Shown here piece by piece: positions 1 to 12,127 of a stretch of DNA of 64,000 nucleotides. Origin of the DNA: Hetaerina americana. Taxonomy: Eukaryota; Arthropoda; Insecta; Odonata; Calopterygidae. Below the pieces are notes generated by a model that saw nothing but the letters and a program-made list of their open reading frames with translations, searched no databases and was not told the origin of the DNA. The position numbers and the translations under genes are program-made. The number at the start of each line of letters is the position of its first letter. Position 1 is the first letter of the stretch. Location of the stretch: positions 36,013 to 100,012 of the forward strand of contig JAKTNV010000601.1 of NCBI GenBank assembly GCA_022747635.1, read 5' to 3'.

Positions 1-770
1 ATTATTTTGCAGAGGCGAAAGACTTGGTGATTAGCTGACGCATGCTCATGGAAACAGACAGGCGAAATTGAAGGAGAAAGTGTGATGAAAACTCATTGAA
101 GATGGTTGGTGTAATTAAGAGGTTTGAAGAGAGTGAAATAAAATAGTGAGTACGCCTGGTGAGGGGACCTGGTGACTTGGGTGGGCTCAAGAAGAGCTAG
201 GATAGAGACAAGTTTGCCTGTGATGAAGAAAGCAGGATACAGCTGCTACTCTCCGTGCCGGAACAATTCGCTGCACCATGATGTGAATTGCAACCCCCAA
301 AGAACCATCTGTTCTTTCTCTTGGATGTAAACCAAAGAAAGTCATTCTTTTCCGAAATGAGTGAAAGAACCCCACATTGGTAAATTGAAAATATGTTTAA
401 AATCCTTGTGTTGGATGAAGAGTTATTCAGAGAGCTTTTTATTAGTAAGAACGAGGACGTCTAAAAAAGAATTGGAGATTGCACTCAACCAGAACAGTTA
501 CTCATTGTGAATGCCTATTGAATTAGTGTGTAGTGTCATTCCGCCCATAAAAGAAAATGTGCAGCTTAAGTAAAGTTTCCTGTGAAAGTATTATGTCAAT
601 GTGGTGTGTGGTAGGATGCTATAAAAGTTCATGCTTTATGCAGTGAATGTTGTTACATTTCTGGGAAAGAATTGTATTGTCTAAGCGCAAAGACAATGGC
701 AAGCATTAATTATGTGTACATTTGAAGTACCTCTTCTAGAATATAAATTTTCTTCTCATGCAACTTACTC
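1..770 (-). pseudogene. Decayed Jockey-like endonuclease relic
   Basis: On the minus strand this stretch resembles the start of ORF2 of the J elements at 17600-18130 and 59900-60480. Positions 560-770 align with the J block encoding the start of the AP endonuclease (an NCNG-like motif, then a QET-like motif). Positions 180-560 align with the following endonuclease segment; a short minus frame at 375-187 keeps a pattern like the J residues around GLFVGDWNSRH. Many stops and indels remain, so it is non-functional and older than J1 and J2. The element runs off the left edge of the window. The assignment rests on alignment by eye. Confidence 0.6.
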
Positions 771-1499
771 ACTTTCTGAGTATGGACCATGAAAGCAGGG
801 AATCAATGCAAGAGGTCTGGATGGAGATATAGATAATTAGTGGCCATGGGAATTGAATGTTGCTCTGAGCCCTTCCTTGGGCTCTTTGCCTGCCCGGTTG
901 TCCTGTGGTTCTGATTTTACCACTGAATGTCGTGGACAACAATTTTGGAAAGTGAGCATGATGTTCAATGACATTAACAGTTGAAATAAAGATTAATAGA
1001 CATACACAACGATTCGAGCTGTCCTCAGCTGAGCCTCCAAAAGGGGGAGGCTAACTAAGTCCCTCCTTCTCACCTTTTGGAAGCATTTGAGCTGTGTCCC
1101 CAATTGGTCATCTAATCCAGTTCACTCAGAAGGAAGCCTGCCTCCCATTGCACTTCTGTAGGACCTGGATGGGTCCACTTCATAGGGTGCTAGGATGGGT
1201 GGATTCCTGGCCACAGGCCTGCTGTGCCCGCTTGCAGATCAACAGGAGTGTCCAAAGAATCTCCCAAAAACCTTCCCTCCCCGGTAGCTCAAGTCGTTTT
1301 ATGCGCACAATCCTATAAACATCATACTCAAAGATATAGGTACTTAACTGAATGCATGTGAAAGTCCCGGGCTTAATAATATTCCAGTCACTATTTTTGC
1401 CATTCCAGTTGCCTTCTTACAAGGCCCTGTCATGAAGTGAGAGTAGTTTTGTGAAGTCGTCTCTTCATATATTTGCCAGGTTGGTGGTATATGGAGTAA
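771..1499. other. Unassigned stretch
   Basis: I recognise no gene here. The longest plus-strand frame (1094-1318, 74 codons) has no family resemblance I can name. A perfect 6-bp inverted repeat, GAGCCC and GGGCTC with a 6-nt loop, sits at 867-884. The stretch separates two Jockey-like relics and may itself be decayed element sequence. Confidence 0.4.
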
Positions 1500-1910
1500 A
1501 TGTGTAGGTTTCCTTGTGATGTGTGTAGCGTGATACCAAGGGCCTCAAGGGTTCAAAAATGAAGATGGATAAGGAGGATTGTCTAAGTTCCATATGGTGA
1601 CCAGGGATGTTTCTGTCTGGTGGATGTATGTTGTGATTATGAGAGTAATAGAAATTATGGTTTTAGAAATATTTCTTGTAAAAGTGTAATGTCTAATTTG
1701 TTTTTGTCTATGTATTTCAATAAATGGTCTTTCTGTGTGTGTAGTATGCTGTTGCAATTCCAGGATTGTTCATGTGTGTTGTGATGTGATTGGAAGTGTA
1801 ATGTTCGTAGTTCAGTCTGGAAGAGAAACATTTTTCTAGTGAGAACAATTTCTTTTCTTAAGGGAAGGGAAGACATTTTTGCCCAAGTGTCCCTGAAGAA
1901 GGGCATTTAA
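1500..1910 (-). pseudogene. Jockey-like ORF2 start (endonuclease N-terminus) relic
   Basis: The minus strand at 1906-1655 encodes SWNCNSI followed about 20 residues later by LLQEIFLKP. This is the AP-endonuclease opening of Jockey-type ORF2 (compare WNCNG and LLQETFLKP in J1 at about 17950-18060). The frame stops directly after LKP, and a second short frame at 1757-1545 carries on in decayed form. The ORF1 relic at 1911-3140 lies immediately upstream on the same strand, as expected for one element. Confidence 0.65.
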
Positions 1911-3140
1911 GCTATAGATTCATTCATATCAGTCTGTTGAGAGAATGGTGTTGTAGGTGAATAATGGATTAAAGAGAGAAAGGAGTTGTTATTGGTGAGA
2001 GCAGCAGAGAAGGATTGTGTGAGAGAGGCTGGACAAGGTGCTGTGGTAAGAAGTCCAGCATTTCCTTAGTGCAATAGCAAAACTTGTTTTGTGTTTTTGT
2101 GGACCGGGCACCCTCGATAATTGGCAGTGTGGTCTTGTTTGCAGAGATATCACATGGCTGGGTCTCTTTGGAATTTTGACATTTGGAGGTGGTGTGGTCT
2201 TAGCCACAGCAAACACAGTTTAAAAGACAGGTGCTGTGATTTATGCATTACCAATGGCTGGGTACCTATGGCCCTGCACAGGTAATGGAAATTATTTTAA
2301 ATAGTCTATTTTGATTGCCAGACCTGCTAGATTGGTTTTTAATGACAGGGCTTGGGGATGTACTGAATTTTCAAAAACTAGGTGACAAGTTGTGGGATAT
2401 TTGCCCACAAATTGGATGCCTAAGGCATGCTGGATGTAAGAGGGACGAGTAGAGCATATTCCGCTAACTGATACCATTGAGAAACTGTGGCTTTTCAATT
2501 ATGTTTGTCTTAATCTTCAATAGAAAGGAAGAGACTCCTCAGTGAAAATTATAATTTCTGTCCTCGGGGAGTTCATATATGACATAAAGAGAGTTGTATT
2601 TCAAAACTTTACCCACTTTGTGATACTCATGAACAGTGAAACATTTTATTACCATAGTGTTGGTACCAGTCAAGTAATGTATTGGGAGTATGTATGACAG
2701 AGTTTAATTATTTCGTTGTTAATCACCAGCCAATTGCTAGTGTCAGCAATGTGAAAAGGTGAGTCAAATGTTTTGCAGTCTTTACAGCTGAAAGGAGGCA
2801 CATTGCAGCAGGTGTGCTTGTGGTAACCTAATTGTCCGCCAAAGTGGTTTGGGCTGAGAAGCTAAATTATATTTTCTATATGGTTTACAGCATGATAGAT
2901 TGAGTTTGGATTGAATTAAGCTAATTATCTACCTGCTGTGAAGGCACATTAGCAGTAGTGGTGGATGTATTAGTTTTGTCCAATAGAATGGGATATTTTA
3001 AAATGGTAATATTGAAATCCTCTTTGCCATCAGTGAACATTGAAGAAAAAACATTTAACATATTTAAATTGACTGGTATTGTTTGCTCTGTAGAGGCTTT
3101 TCGGGCTTTGGCTGCCATCCCCATTGTGTGTTGTTCATGA
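1911..3140 (-). pseudogene. Jockey-like ORF1 relic
   Basis: Read on the minus strand, 2160-2085 encodes a degenerate third zinc knuckle: CKQDH, then TANYRGCP. It matches the ORF1 knuckles of family K (EHPANYRGCP) and J1 (DHPANYCGC). It lies just upstream of the endonuclease relic at 1500-1910, which is the normal ORF1-ORF2 order. The rest, towards 3140, is AT-rich and too decayed to align by eye. A 67-codon minus frame starting at 3124 could be the old N-terminus, but I cannot support that further. Confidence 0.5.
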
Positions 3141-3699
3141 GGAAAAGAAGCTTATAAACTAGCATGTAAGAGATATACACTTGCATTAAAGAAAAAATAT
3201 AAGGGGATGGCATGGCTTAGAATAATAACTAAATTTAAAATGCAGGAGGATACGTACATTCGTGGGGGAGGGTCTAAATATTATAAAAACTAAGAGGTGG
3301 ATAGATCAAGTTATGATTTAAGCGCAGAAATATTAACAAAAGGGGAAAGTGCCTGATGGATTTGTCCAACATGTGGACAAGGGCGAGGCTGGGCGGACGG
3401 AAGCAACCGTGTAAAAATAAAAGCTATAACAAGCTAAAACCAAAGATTAATGTATTTTGAATGTATTTGCAGTCAGATTTGTGGAGAGTACACAAGGTAG
3501 AAGAAAAAGAACATATGTTATAAATATGCTGAAGACAGGATAAACTCTTAGATAAGTGATGTTCTTAGGCAGTGTATATATGTGGTACCTTCAAATATCG
3601 TATTCCCATATATTTGACATTAAGGGATTTCTTATAGCTAGTGAGGAAAAGAATGATTTAACCTGGTTTACAGATGAAGTCTCTGATTGACGGAGGGTG
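3141..3699 (-). repeat. 3' UTR-like remnant of a Jockey-like element
   Basis: There are no coding frames. Around 3540-3700 short strings match the J2 3' region at 43550-43720, notably TAGGCAGTGT with similar flanks. This places it just after the RT relic at 3700-4603 on the minus strand. Positions 3141-3350 hold nothing I recognise. Confidence 0.4.
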
Positions 3700-4603
3700 A
3701 TGCGCTGTGAACACGTCAGCCATTTGAGTCAATTGGCTGACATTTTTAAGGCTGCAGATAGCCTTATTCTGTATGTATTCAAGGCGGTGTCAAATCATTG
3801 TATAAGCCATGAATACTGGGCAAGCCTATCATTTCGGACAGGTGGTCACCTTGTACAGATGTATCTGATCAAAATGGCTGAGCAAGGAAAAATCCAAGGA
3901 GAAAGTGAAGTTGGTTCTCCATGACAACTTTTCTGACAGCAAAGATCCAGGTGAGGTTGAAAGGTTAATTTGGTGCCAAGAATGAAGCCTAGGTAAGGTG
4001 CAAGGAAGCTTTCGGAATGTTATGGTATTGTAAATGGAGTGAAATATGCCGAGTGCATGGGTGGCATTGGACAAAGTAGATGTTTCATCAGCGTTAATAA
4101 AGTTTTCCATGTTTTTGTCCTCGGTTATTGAAGCTGCTTGTTGAGGCACTTGAAATTTGTGCAGCGTACCCGATAGGGCGGTGTCGTCGGCGCACATGTA
4201 CAGGGACGAATGTGGCGTCAATAGCATGTCATTAACGAATAAACTAAATAAAAATAGGCTGATAAGAGAACCTTGCAGGATGCCTGCTTTGGCTTTCTTT
4301 GTGGTGGAGAGGGAATCCCCATGGGCACACGGAAACTGCAATCTTACAGAAAATTGAGGATGACAGATAAGAGGAAAGCTGGACAGCAATTTATGTAGAG
4401 GCTGGTGATTTGTACATAAGACCTCTTTGACTTACTCAATTGAATGCGCGGGCGATGTCAAGGAATACCATCCGTGGATCAACTAAGGTTGAAGCCGTGC
4501 AAAAATACATTCAGACAAGCAAAGAATTTGTTGGGTCGTGGAAATGCAAGAGCAAAAACCAATTTGCTCAGGATGGAAAAGACGAAGAGCATAGGCGTGA
4601 GGT
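3700..4603 (-). pseudogene. Decayed Jockey-like reverse transcriptase (C-terminal half)
   Basis: On the minus strand, 4389-3829 keeps the RT signature GILQGSLISLFLFSLFVND (from xVPQGSxLSPxLF) and MCADDTAL in place of the YADD catalytic box. Between 4603 and 4440 a frameshifted block reads PEQIGFCSCISTTQQ, matching the RT PEQxGFRxxxSTxxQ motif. A C-terminal pattern like QMADV matches the J2 end (WMADVHLP, about 43740). There are many stops and shifts. ILN-1 abuts it at 4604. The J1 RT on the other side of ILN-1 stops about 14 residues before this RT resumes, so the two could be halves of one element. This half looks more decayed, however. Confidence 0.65.
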
Positions 4604-5199
4604 CCCCCTGCGGGTAGGGGGGTAGAGAATACTCCCGCAGTATCCCTGCCTGTCGTAAGAGGCGACTAAAAGGGCGGGGAGAAAACCCCGAAAACAAACC
4701 CCAAGCCAGCAAGGGATGCGTCCGGACAGTGCTGTGGATCCACTGTCTGAGCGGCCATACCATCTGGCCTGCGATCCGCCCAGGTGTTTGCCGTGCCTGG
4801 AGACCCGTAAGGGAGAGAAGGGGATCCTGGAGGGTGATCTTTCTGGTTCCCAGCAGGGTTTCGGATGCCCTGTACGGACCGGAGAGCGATATCCCTCTTC
4901 GGTCTCGGATTTCGTGTAAACGGGAGGCCGGGAGCTAGCCACTCCCGGTCAATCGGCTTCCGTCGCGTTTTCGCTCCGGTGGCGAGTGCCAAGGTTGTGG
5001 GGGTCTGCGTAGGGAGGTCGGAGATGTAAGGGTTTTGGTGGGCCCTTGCACCGAAGATCCACCCCGAAACAGACAACCACTCCTGAAGCGCTATATCCCT
5101 CGAGTTAGCCCTGGCGACCGCTCCGGTTTGGCGGAGTGGCGTCCCAAATGTGTGGCTCCGTGGCGGGTGGGGAGGCCGAGGGACGAATCATTTATTATT

Positions 5200-6360
5200 A
5201 TGGAGGAAAAACCCTTTCCACCACTAAAAAGATCCCGTCCGGACACCGGCGGGGGAGAGAAGTGTATTGGCGCATGTAAGCGCTATCTGATTATGTCGTG
5301 CATAAAGGAAGGTGAAACCTTGAAAAAGGTTTCTTCCTTCTTAATTCGCAGTGTTGTCACAGATTGTGCCTGGGGACCCAAAGAGCGTGAAGAAGCTCCG
5401 GGATGGTACACTACTTATAGAGACCCTGAACAATACACAGAGCGAAAAACTGCTAGCTATGGGAATGCTCCATGACATTCCGATTAAGGTGGAGGAGCAC
5501 CGCACTCTTAACACCTGTCGGGGAGTCATCAGTCACTACGACCTCCTATACGTGGACATCGAAGAAATCAAGAGAGATGTTCTCAGGGAGTGACTGATTG
5601 TCGTCGACTCACCACAAGGCGCAACGGAGAAAACGTAAACAGCACCTCCGTGATCTTGACGTTTGCGCGTGATAGACTACCCGACAAGGTGTTTGTGGGC
5701 TATGAATCGGTACCAGTGAGGCCATTCATCCCAAATCCCGTGCGTTGTTTCAAATGCCAACGGTTCGGCCATGTCGCGTCGCGCTGCGAGGGCAAGGCCA
5801 CCTGCCCGCGCTGTGGCAAAGACGCGCACGAGGATAAAGAGTGCTCTTCGGAACCTCTTTGTGTCAATTGCGAGGGTACACACCCAGTGTACTCTCGTGA
5901 TTGCCCGAAGATGAAAGAAGAAAGGAAAGTCATGGAGATTAAAACACTGGAAAAAATCCCATTTGCGGAAGCGAGGAGGAAATACAGGGCGCTAATTGCC
6001 CCAACTTACTCCCGGTCCTTAGCTTCCGTTGCAACCACGCCATGTGTAAAGTGTACCATCGCCACGCAGACGGAGATACCGAAAGAATCCCCAATTGAAA
6101 ACACGCAAGTGCCTAAACCCAAAAGGGTGAAGGATGGAAAGAGTAAGGTGGACAAGGAGCCACCTACTCCTATGGGCCCTTCAAAGAAGAGCCCACAAAA
6201 AACCACCAAGGGAAACACGCCAAAAGGGCGTGAGAATACACCTTCCCCGCCGCCTCCAGTGAAGCCAAAGAAGGCGGAGGTAATTGAAGAGGACCAGAGT
6301 ATCTCTGATACTGAGGTCTTCGCAAACGAGTGGAAGAGGAAACATCGCTTCAAGCGATAA
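5200..6360 (+). pseudogene. ILN-1 ORF1 (zinc-knuckle nucleic-acid-binding protein), frameshifted
   Basis: This is the ORF1 protein of an I-type LINE, which in this superfamily binds element RNA. The start is taken at ATG 5200 (MEEKP) because it is the same in every copy, though the frame is open from 5035. Two lesions break it: an AG dinucleotide missing at about 5350, where intact copies read CGCAGAG, and a 4-base loss at about 5580. The downstream frame (5590-6360) keeps all three knuckles (CFKCQRFGH, CPRCGKDAH, CVNCEGTH) and the lysine/proline-rich tail. ORF2 begins 76 bp after the stop. Confidence 0.88.
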
Positions 6361-6436
6361 TCTCAATAATTGGTCATCTCCATTTTTATTCCACTTATTT
6401 ATTTATTTGTTTATTCATTTTAATTTAGAACTTTAA

Positions 6437-8425
6437 ATGTGTTCCATATTGCAGTGGAACTGCAATGGTTTTTATCGGCTCAAGGAGGAGCTGGCCATTT
6501 TAATCCAAGATTTTAAACCCTCTTGTATTTGTCTCCAAGAGACCCATTTTAAGGCTGAAGATAAGGGTATTCTGAAGGGGTTCACTGTTTTTAGAATGGA
6601 TGACCTAAGTGGCCAACGAGCCCAAGGGGGAGTAGCAGTTGCGGCCCGTGAGGCCCTTTACACCTCGCGAGTCCAACTGAACTCTCCATTCCAGGCCGTC
6701 GCTGTCACGGTGCACACCCCTGAGAGGATGACGTTATGCAACGTGTATCTGCCGGAGGGTGCACCGGTGACTCGCCTGAACCTTGAAGCCCTTGTCCACC
6801 AGCTTCCTCAGCCGTTCATTTTGATGGGAGATTTTAATGCCCATGATCCTCTCTGGGGAGGGCCAGAAACCCAAAGTAATAGGAGAGGTCGAATCTTATC
6901 CAACTTTATTGATGATTTTAACCTGTTTTTATTAAATAGCGGCGAAAAAACCCGCTTAAACAGCTTCAATGGGGAATTCTCAGCAATAGATCTTTGTCTA
7001 TGCTCGAGAAGTCTAGCCCCAAAGCTGAAAATGTCCTCCCACAACGATCTCTGTGGGAGTGACCATTTTCCTCTTCTACTCGTTAAAGAAGACTCTTCGC
7101 CCACCATTTCAAAGCCTCCGGAAAAGTGGCGTATTAACCGTGCGGACTGGCCACTTTTCAAGCGTACGTTTACATATAAACGAGACGCAAGTTTCGACGC
7201 GTTGCACAACGTCGATAAACTAAGTTCAAAGCTGTTGGCGGCAGCTACCAAAAGTATCCCTCGTACGTCCGGGAATCTTAATCGAGCTCCTGTCCCTTGG
7301 TGGAACGGGGAATGCGACCGGGCGATTCGGGCGAGGAAAAAAGCATTGACTATTTTTAAAATAATCCCACGGCAACCAATCTGGCATCGTACCGCCGCCA
7401 GAGAGCGCAGGCTCGAAGGGCCGTCAAGGAGGCCAAGAGGGCTACCTGGATAAAATTTGTCTCTACCATCAACCACCGAACGCCACTTGGTCAGGTATGG
7501 GACAAAGTCAAGAAAATATCCGGGTCCAAGGGCTCATTTGTCATCTCGCCATTGCTTGTTGCTGGCCGGGTGGTTAATTCACCTGCCGAAATAAGCAACA
7601 TATTTGCCAGTCAGTTCGCGGCCAATAGCAGTGACGAGGGCTACGCCGCGGACTTTGCGAACCTGAAGAGGAGATGCGAGAGAGTCCCTCTCAATTTTGG
7701 TGCAGGTCCTACAAGCGAATATTACAATGAGCCTTTCACGTCCTGGGAGCTTAAATCCGCCATCGAAGACTCCCATTACACCTCGCCAGGGGCGGACGAA
7801 ATCCACAACGCATTGCTCCGGAACATTCCGGAAACTGCGATTGGGGAGGTCCTAATTACCCTCAATCAACTTTGGAACGAGGGCAGTTTTCCAAATGCCT
7901 GGCGAGAGTCCATCGTGATACCAATCCCAAAACAGGGCAAGGACAAAAATGACCCGAACAACTACCGTCCCATATCTCTCACCAGCTGCCTGTGCAAGGT
8001 GATGGAACGGATGGTAAACCGACGTCTCATGTGGTGCTTGGAGAGTCGACACCTGCTCTCCGACGCTCAATGCGGCTTTCGGCGTGGCAGGTCCACGACA
8101 GACCATCTGGTTCGCACTGAGAACTTCATCCAGGAAGCCTTTCTCCACCGTCAACACGTCATAGCAGTCTTCTTCGACCTGGAGAAGGCCTATGATAGTG
8201 TGTGGCGATGGAGAATCCTCAACACGCTCCACAAGTGGGGATTTAGAGGCAACATGGCCCTATTTATCAGAAATTTTTTAATCAACCGCCTTTTTAAAGT
8301 AAGGACTGGGAAGCAATTTTCCCGATCTTTTACACAGGAGAACGGGGTACCCCAGGTTTCAGTACTGAGCGTGACGTTATTTGCCATCGCCATCAACGAC
8401 GTGGTGGAATGCATCAATGCCCCGG
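6437..8425 (+). pseudogene. ILN-1 ORF2, 5' part (endonuclease and most of RT)
   Basis: It starts MCSILQWNCNG and carries the AP-endonuclease motifs QETHF, MGDFNAHD and SDHFPLLL. A one-base loss near 7355 (TTTTTAAAATAATCC against TTTTTAGAAAATATCC in intact copies) shifts the frame, which ends at 7453. The correct frame resumes from about 7450 and is open to 8425, including NNYRPISL and FDLEKAYDSVW. The GVPQGS box is mutated to GVPQVS. ILN-2 interrupts it at codons for CINAP, just before YVDD; the rest is at 14675-16383. Confidence 0.9.
8412..8425 (+). repeat. Target-site duplication of ILN-2, left copy
   Basis: CATCAATGCCCCGG directly precedes the ILN-2 5' end and recurs at 14661-14674 after its tail. 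Intact ORF2 copies contain the sequence once (for example about 32757-32770), so it is a 14-bp target-site duplication. Confidence 0.95.
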
Positions 8426-9024
8426 CCCCCCTGCGGGTAGGGGGTTAGAGAATACTCCCGCAGTATCCCTGCTTGTCGTAAGAGGCGACTAAAAGGGCGG
8501 GGAGAAAACCCCGAAAACAAACCCCAAGCCAGCAAGGGATGCGTCCGGACAGTGCTGTGGATCCACTGTCTGTGAGCGGCCATACCATCTGGCCTGCGAT
8601 CCGCCCAGGTGTTTGCCGTGCCTGGAGACCCGTAAGGGAGAAAAGGGGATCCTGGAGGGTGAGCTTTCTGGTTCCCAGCAGGGTGTCGGATGCCCTGTAT
8701 GGACCGGGGAGTGATACCCCTCTTCGGCCCCGGATTTCGTGTAAACGGGAGGCCGGGAGCTAGCCACTCCCGGTCAATCGGCTTCCGTCGCGTTTTCGCT
8801 CCGGTGGCGAGTGCCAAGGTTGTGGGGGTCTGCGTAGGGAGGTCGGAGATGTAAGGGTTTTGGTGGGCCCTTGCACCGAAGATCCACCCCGAAACAGACA
8901 ACCACTCCAGAAGCGCTATATCCCTCGAGTTAGCCCTGGCGACCGCTCCGGTTTGGCGGAGCGGCGTCCCAAATGTGTGGCTCCGTGGCGGGTGGGGAGG
9001 CCGAGGGACGAATTATTTATTATT

Positions 9025-10191
9025 ATGGAGGAAAAACCTGTTCCGCCACTAAAAAGATCCCGTCCGGACACCGGCGGGGGAGAAAAGTGCATAGGCGCAT
9101 GTAAGCGCTATTTAATTATGTCGTGCATAAAGGAAGGTGAAACCTTGAAAAAGGTTTCTCCTTTCTTAATTCGCAGAGTTTTGTCACAGATTGTGCCTGG
9201 GGACCCAAAGAGCGTGAAGAAGCTCCGGGATGGTACACTTCTTATAGAGACCCTGAACGATACACAAAGCGATAAACTGCTTGCTATGGGAATGCTCCAT
9301 GACATTCCGATTAAGGTGGAGGTGCACCGCACTCTTAACACCTGTCGGGGAGTCATCAGTCACTACGACCTCCTATACGTGGACATGGAAGAAATCAAGA
9401 GAGAAATGTTCTCTCAGGGAGTGACTGATTGTCGTCGACTCACCACAAGGCGCAACGGAGAAAACGTAAACAGCACCTCCGTGATCTTGACGTTTGCGCG
9501 TGATAGACTACCCGACAAGGTGTTTGTGGGCTATGAATCGGTACCAGTGAGGCCATTCATCCCAAATCCCGTGCGTTGTTTCAAATGCCAACGGTTCGGC
9601 CATGTCGCGTCGCGCTGCGAGGGTAAGGCCACCTGCCCGCGCTGTGGCAAAGACGCGCACGAGGATAAAGAGTGCTCTTCGGAACCTCTTTGTGTCAATT
9701 GCGAGGGTACACACCCAGTGTACTCTCGTGATTGCCCGAAGATGAAAGAAGAGAGGAAAGTCATGGAGATAAAAACCCTTGAAAAAATCCCATATGCGGA
9801 AGCGAGGAGAAAATACAGGGCGCTAATCGCTCCAACTTTCTCCCGGTCCTTTGCTTCCGTTGCAACCACGCAATGTGTAAAGTGTACCATCGCCACGCAG
9901 ACGGAGATACCGAAAGAATCCCCAGTTGAAAACACGCAAGCGCCTAAACCCAAAAGGGTGAAGGATGGGAAGAGTAAGGTGGACAAGGAGCCACCTACTC
10001 CTGTGGGCCCTTCAAAGAAGAGCCCACAGAAAACCACCAAGGGGAACACGCCAAAAGGGCGTGAGAATACACCTTCCCCGCCGCCTCCAGTGAAGCCAAA
10101 GAAGCCGGAGGTAATTGAAGAGGACCAGAGTATCTCCGATACTGAGGTCTTCGCAAACGAGTGGAAGAGGAAACATCGCTTCAAGCGATAA
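9025..10191 (+). CDS. ILN-2 ORF1, intact zinc-knuckle protein
   Basis: 388 aa from ATG 9025 (MEEKP), an ATG found in all copies after the run TATTATT. The same frame is open upstream to ATG 8860, so a form 55 aa longer is possible. Three knuckles lie at about residues 185-242: CX2CX4HX4C twice, then CX2CX3HX6C. They are followed by an I-type motif (CPKMKEERKVMEIK, EARRKYR) and a lysine/proline-rich tail. The expected role is binding element RNA in the ribonucleoprotein. The frame is uninterrupted, unlike ILN-1, ILN-4 and ILN-5. Confidence 0.9.
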   Translation: MEEKPVPPLKRSRPDTGGGEKCIGACKRYLIMSCIKEGETLKKVSPFLIRRVLSQIVPGDPKSVKKLRDGTLLIETLNDTQSDKLLAMGMLHDIPIKVEVHRTLNTCRGVISHYDLLYVDMEEIKREMFSQGVTDCRRLTTRRNGENVNSTSVILTFARDRLPDKVFVGYESVPVRPFIPNPVRCFKCQRFGHVASRCEGKATCPRCGKDAHEDKECSSEPLCVNCEGTHPVYSRDCPKMKEERKVMEIKTLEKIPYAEARRKYRALIAPTFSRSFASVATTQCVKCTIATQTEIPKESPVENTQAPKPKRVKDGKSKVDKEPPTPVGPSKKSPQKTTKGNTPKGRENTPSPPPPVKPKKPEVIEEDQSISDTEVFANEWKRKHRFKR

Positions 10192-10257
10192 CCTCAATAG
10201 AGTTGGTCATCTCCCTTTTTAGTCATCTTATTTATTTATTTTAATTTAACACTTTAA

Positions 10258-12127
10258 ATGTGTTCCATTCTGCAGTGGAACTGCAATGGCTTTTATCGGC
10301 ACAAGGAGGAGCTGGCCATTTTAATCCAAGATTTTAAACCCTCTTGTATTTGTCTCCAAGAGACCCATTTTAAGGCTGAAGATAAGGGTATTTTGAAGGG
10401 GTTCACTGTTTTTAGAACGGATGACCTAAGTGGCCAACGAGCCCAAGGGGGAGTAGCAGTTGCGGCCCGTGAGGCCCTTTACACCTCGCGAGTCCAACTG
10501 AACTCTCCATTCCAGGCCGTCGCTGTCACGGTGCACACCCCTGAGAGGATGACGTTATGCAACGTGTATCTGCCAGAGGGTGCACCGGTGACCCGCCTGA
10601 ACCTTGAAGCCCTTGTCCACCAGCTTCCTCAGCCGTTCATTTTGATGGGAGATTTTAATGCCCATGATCCTCTCTGGGGAGGGCCAGAAACCCAAAGTAA
10701 TAGGAGAGGTCGAATTTTATCCAACTTTATTGAGGATTTTAACCTGTTTTTATTAAATAGCGGCGAAAAAACCCGCTTTAACAGCTTTAATGGGGAATTC
10801 TCAGCAATAGATCTTTGTCTATGCTCGAGAAGTCTAGCCCCAAAGCTGAAAATGTCCACCCACAACGATCTCTGTGGGAGTGACCATTTTCCTCTTCTAC
10901 TCGTTAAAGAAGACTCTTCGCCCACCATTTCAAAACCTCCGGAAAAGTGGCGTATTAACCGTGCGGACTGGCCACTTTTCAAGCGTACGTTTACATATAA
11001 ACACGACGCAAGTTTCGACGCGTTGCACAACGTCGATAAACTAAGTTCAACGCTGTTGGCGGCAGCTACGAAAAGTATCCCTCGTACGTCCGGGAACATT
11101 AATCGAGCTCCTGTCCCTTGGTGGAACGGGGAATGCGACCGGGCGATTCGGGCGAGGAAAAAAGCACTGCATATTTTTAGAAAATATCCCACGGCAACTA
11201 ATCTGGCATCGTACCGCCGCCTGAGAGCGCGAGCTCGAAGGGCCGTGAAGGAGGCCAAGAGGGCTTCCTGGATAGAATACGTCTCTACCATCAACCATCG
11301 CACGCCACTTGGTCAGGTATGGGACAAAGTGAAGAAAATCTCCGGGTCAAAGGGCTCATTTGTCATCTCGCCATTGCTTGTTGCTGGCCGGGTGGTTAAT
11401 TCACCTGCCGAAATAAGCAACATATTTGCCAGTCAGTTCGCGGCCAATAGCAGTGACGAGGGCTATACCGCGGACTTTGTGTACAGGAAGAGGCGATGCG
11501 AGAGAGTCCCTCTCAAATTTGGTGCAGGTCCTACACGGGAATATTACAATGAGCCTTTCACGTCCTGGGAGCTTAAATCCGCCATCGAAGACTCCCATTA
11601 CACCTCGCCAGGGGCGGACGAAATCCACAACGCATTTCTCCGGAACATTCCGGAAACTGCGATTGGGGAGGTCCTAAATACCCTCAACCAACTTTGGAAC
11701 GAGGGCAGTTTTCCAAATGCCTGGCGAGAGTCCATCGTGATACCAATCCCAAAACAGGGCAAGGACCAAAATGACCCGAACAACTACCGTCCCATATCTC
11801 TCACCAGTTGCCTGTGCAAGGTGATGGAACGGATGGTAAACCGACGTCTCATGTGGTGGTTGGAGAGTCGTCACCTGCTCTCCGACGCTCAGTGCGGCTT
11901 TCGGCGTGGCAGGTCCACGACAGACCATCTGGTGCGCACTGAGAACTTCATCCAGGAAGCCTTACTCCACCGTCAACACGTCATAGCTGTCTTCTTCGAC
12001 CTGGAGAAGGCCTATGATAGTGTGTGGCGATGGAGAATCCTCAACACGCTCCACAAGTGGGGATTTAGAGGCAACATGGCCCTATTTATCAGAAATTTTT
12101 TAACTAACCGCCTTTTTAAAGTAAGGA
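10258..12127 (+). pseudogene. ILN-2 ORF2, 5' part up to the viral-like insert
   Basis: The frame is open from MCSILQWNCNG through the endonuclease and the first half of the RT (NNYRPISL, QCGFRRGRST, FDLEKAYDSVW). It matches ILN-3 until RLFKVR, where it passes into foreign sequence and stops at 12186. Compared with ILN-3, the segment corresponding to 32650-32970 (321 bp) is missing, which removes GVPQGS and the catalytic YVDD. This copy therefore cannot make an active RT. The remaining C-terminal part is at 12977-14487. Confidence 0.92.

Noticed and set aside
1094..1318. 74-codon plus-strand frame as a gene
   Set aside because: No recognisable domain, no supporting signals, and it lies among decayed elements.
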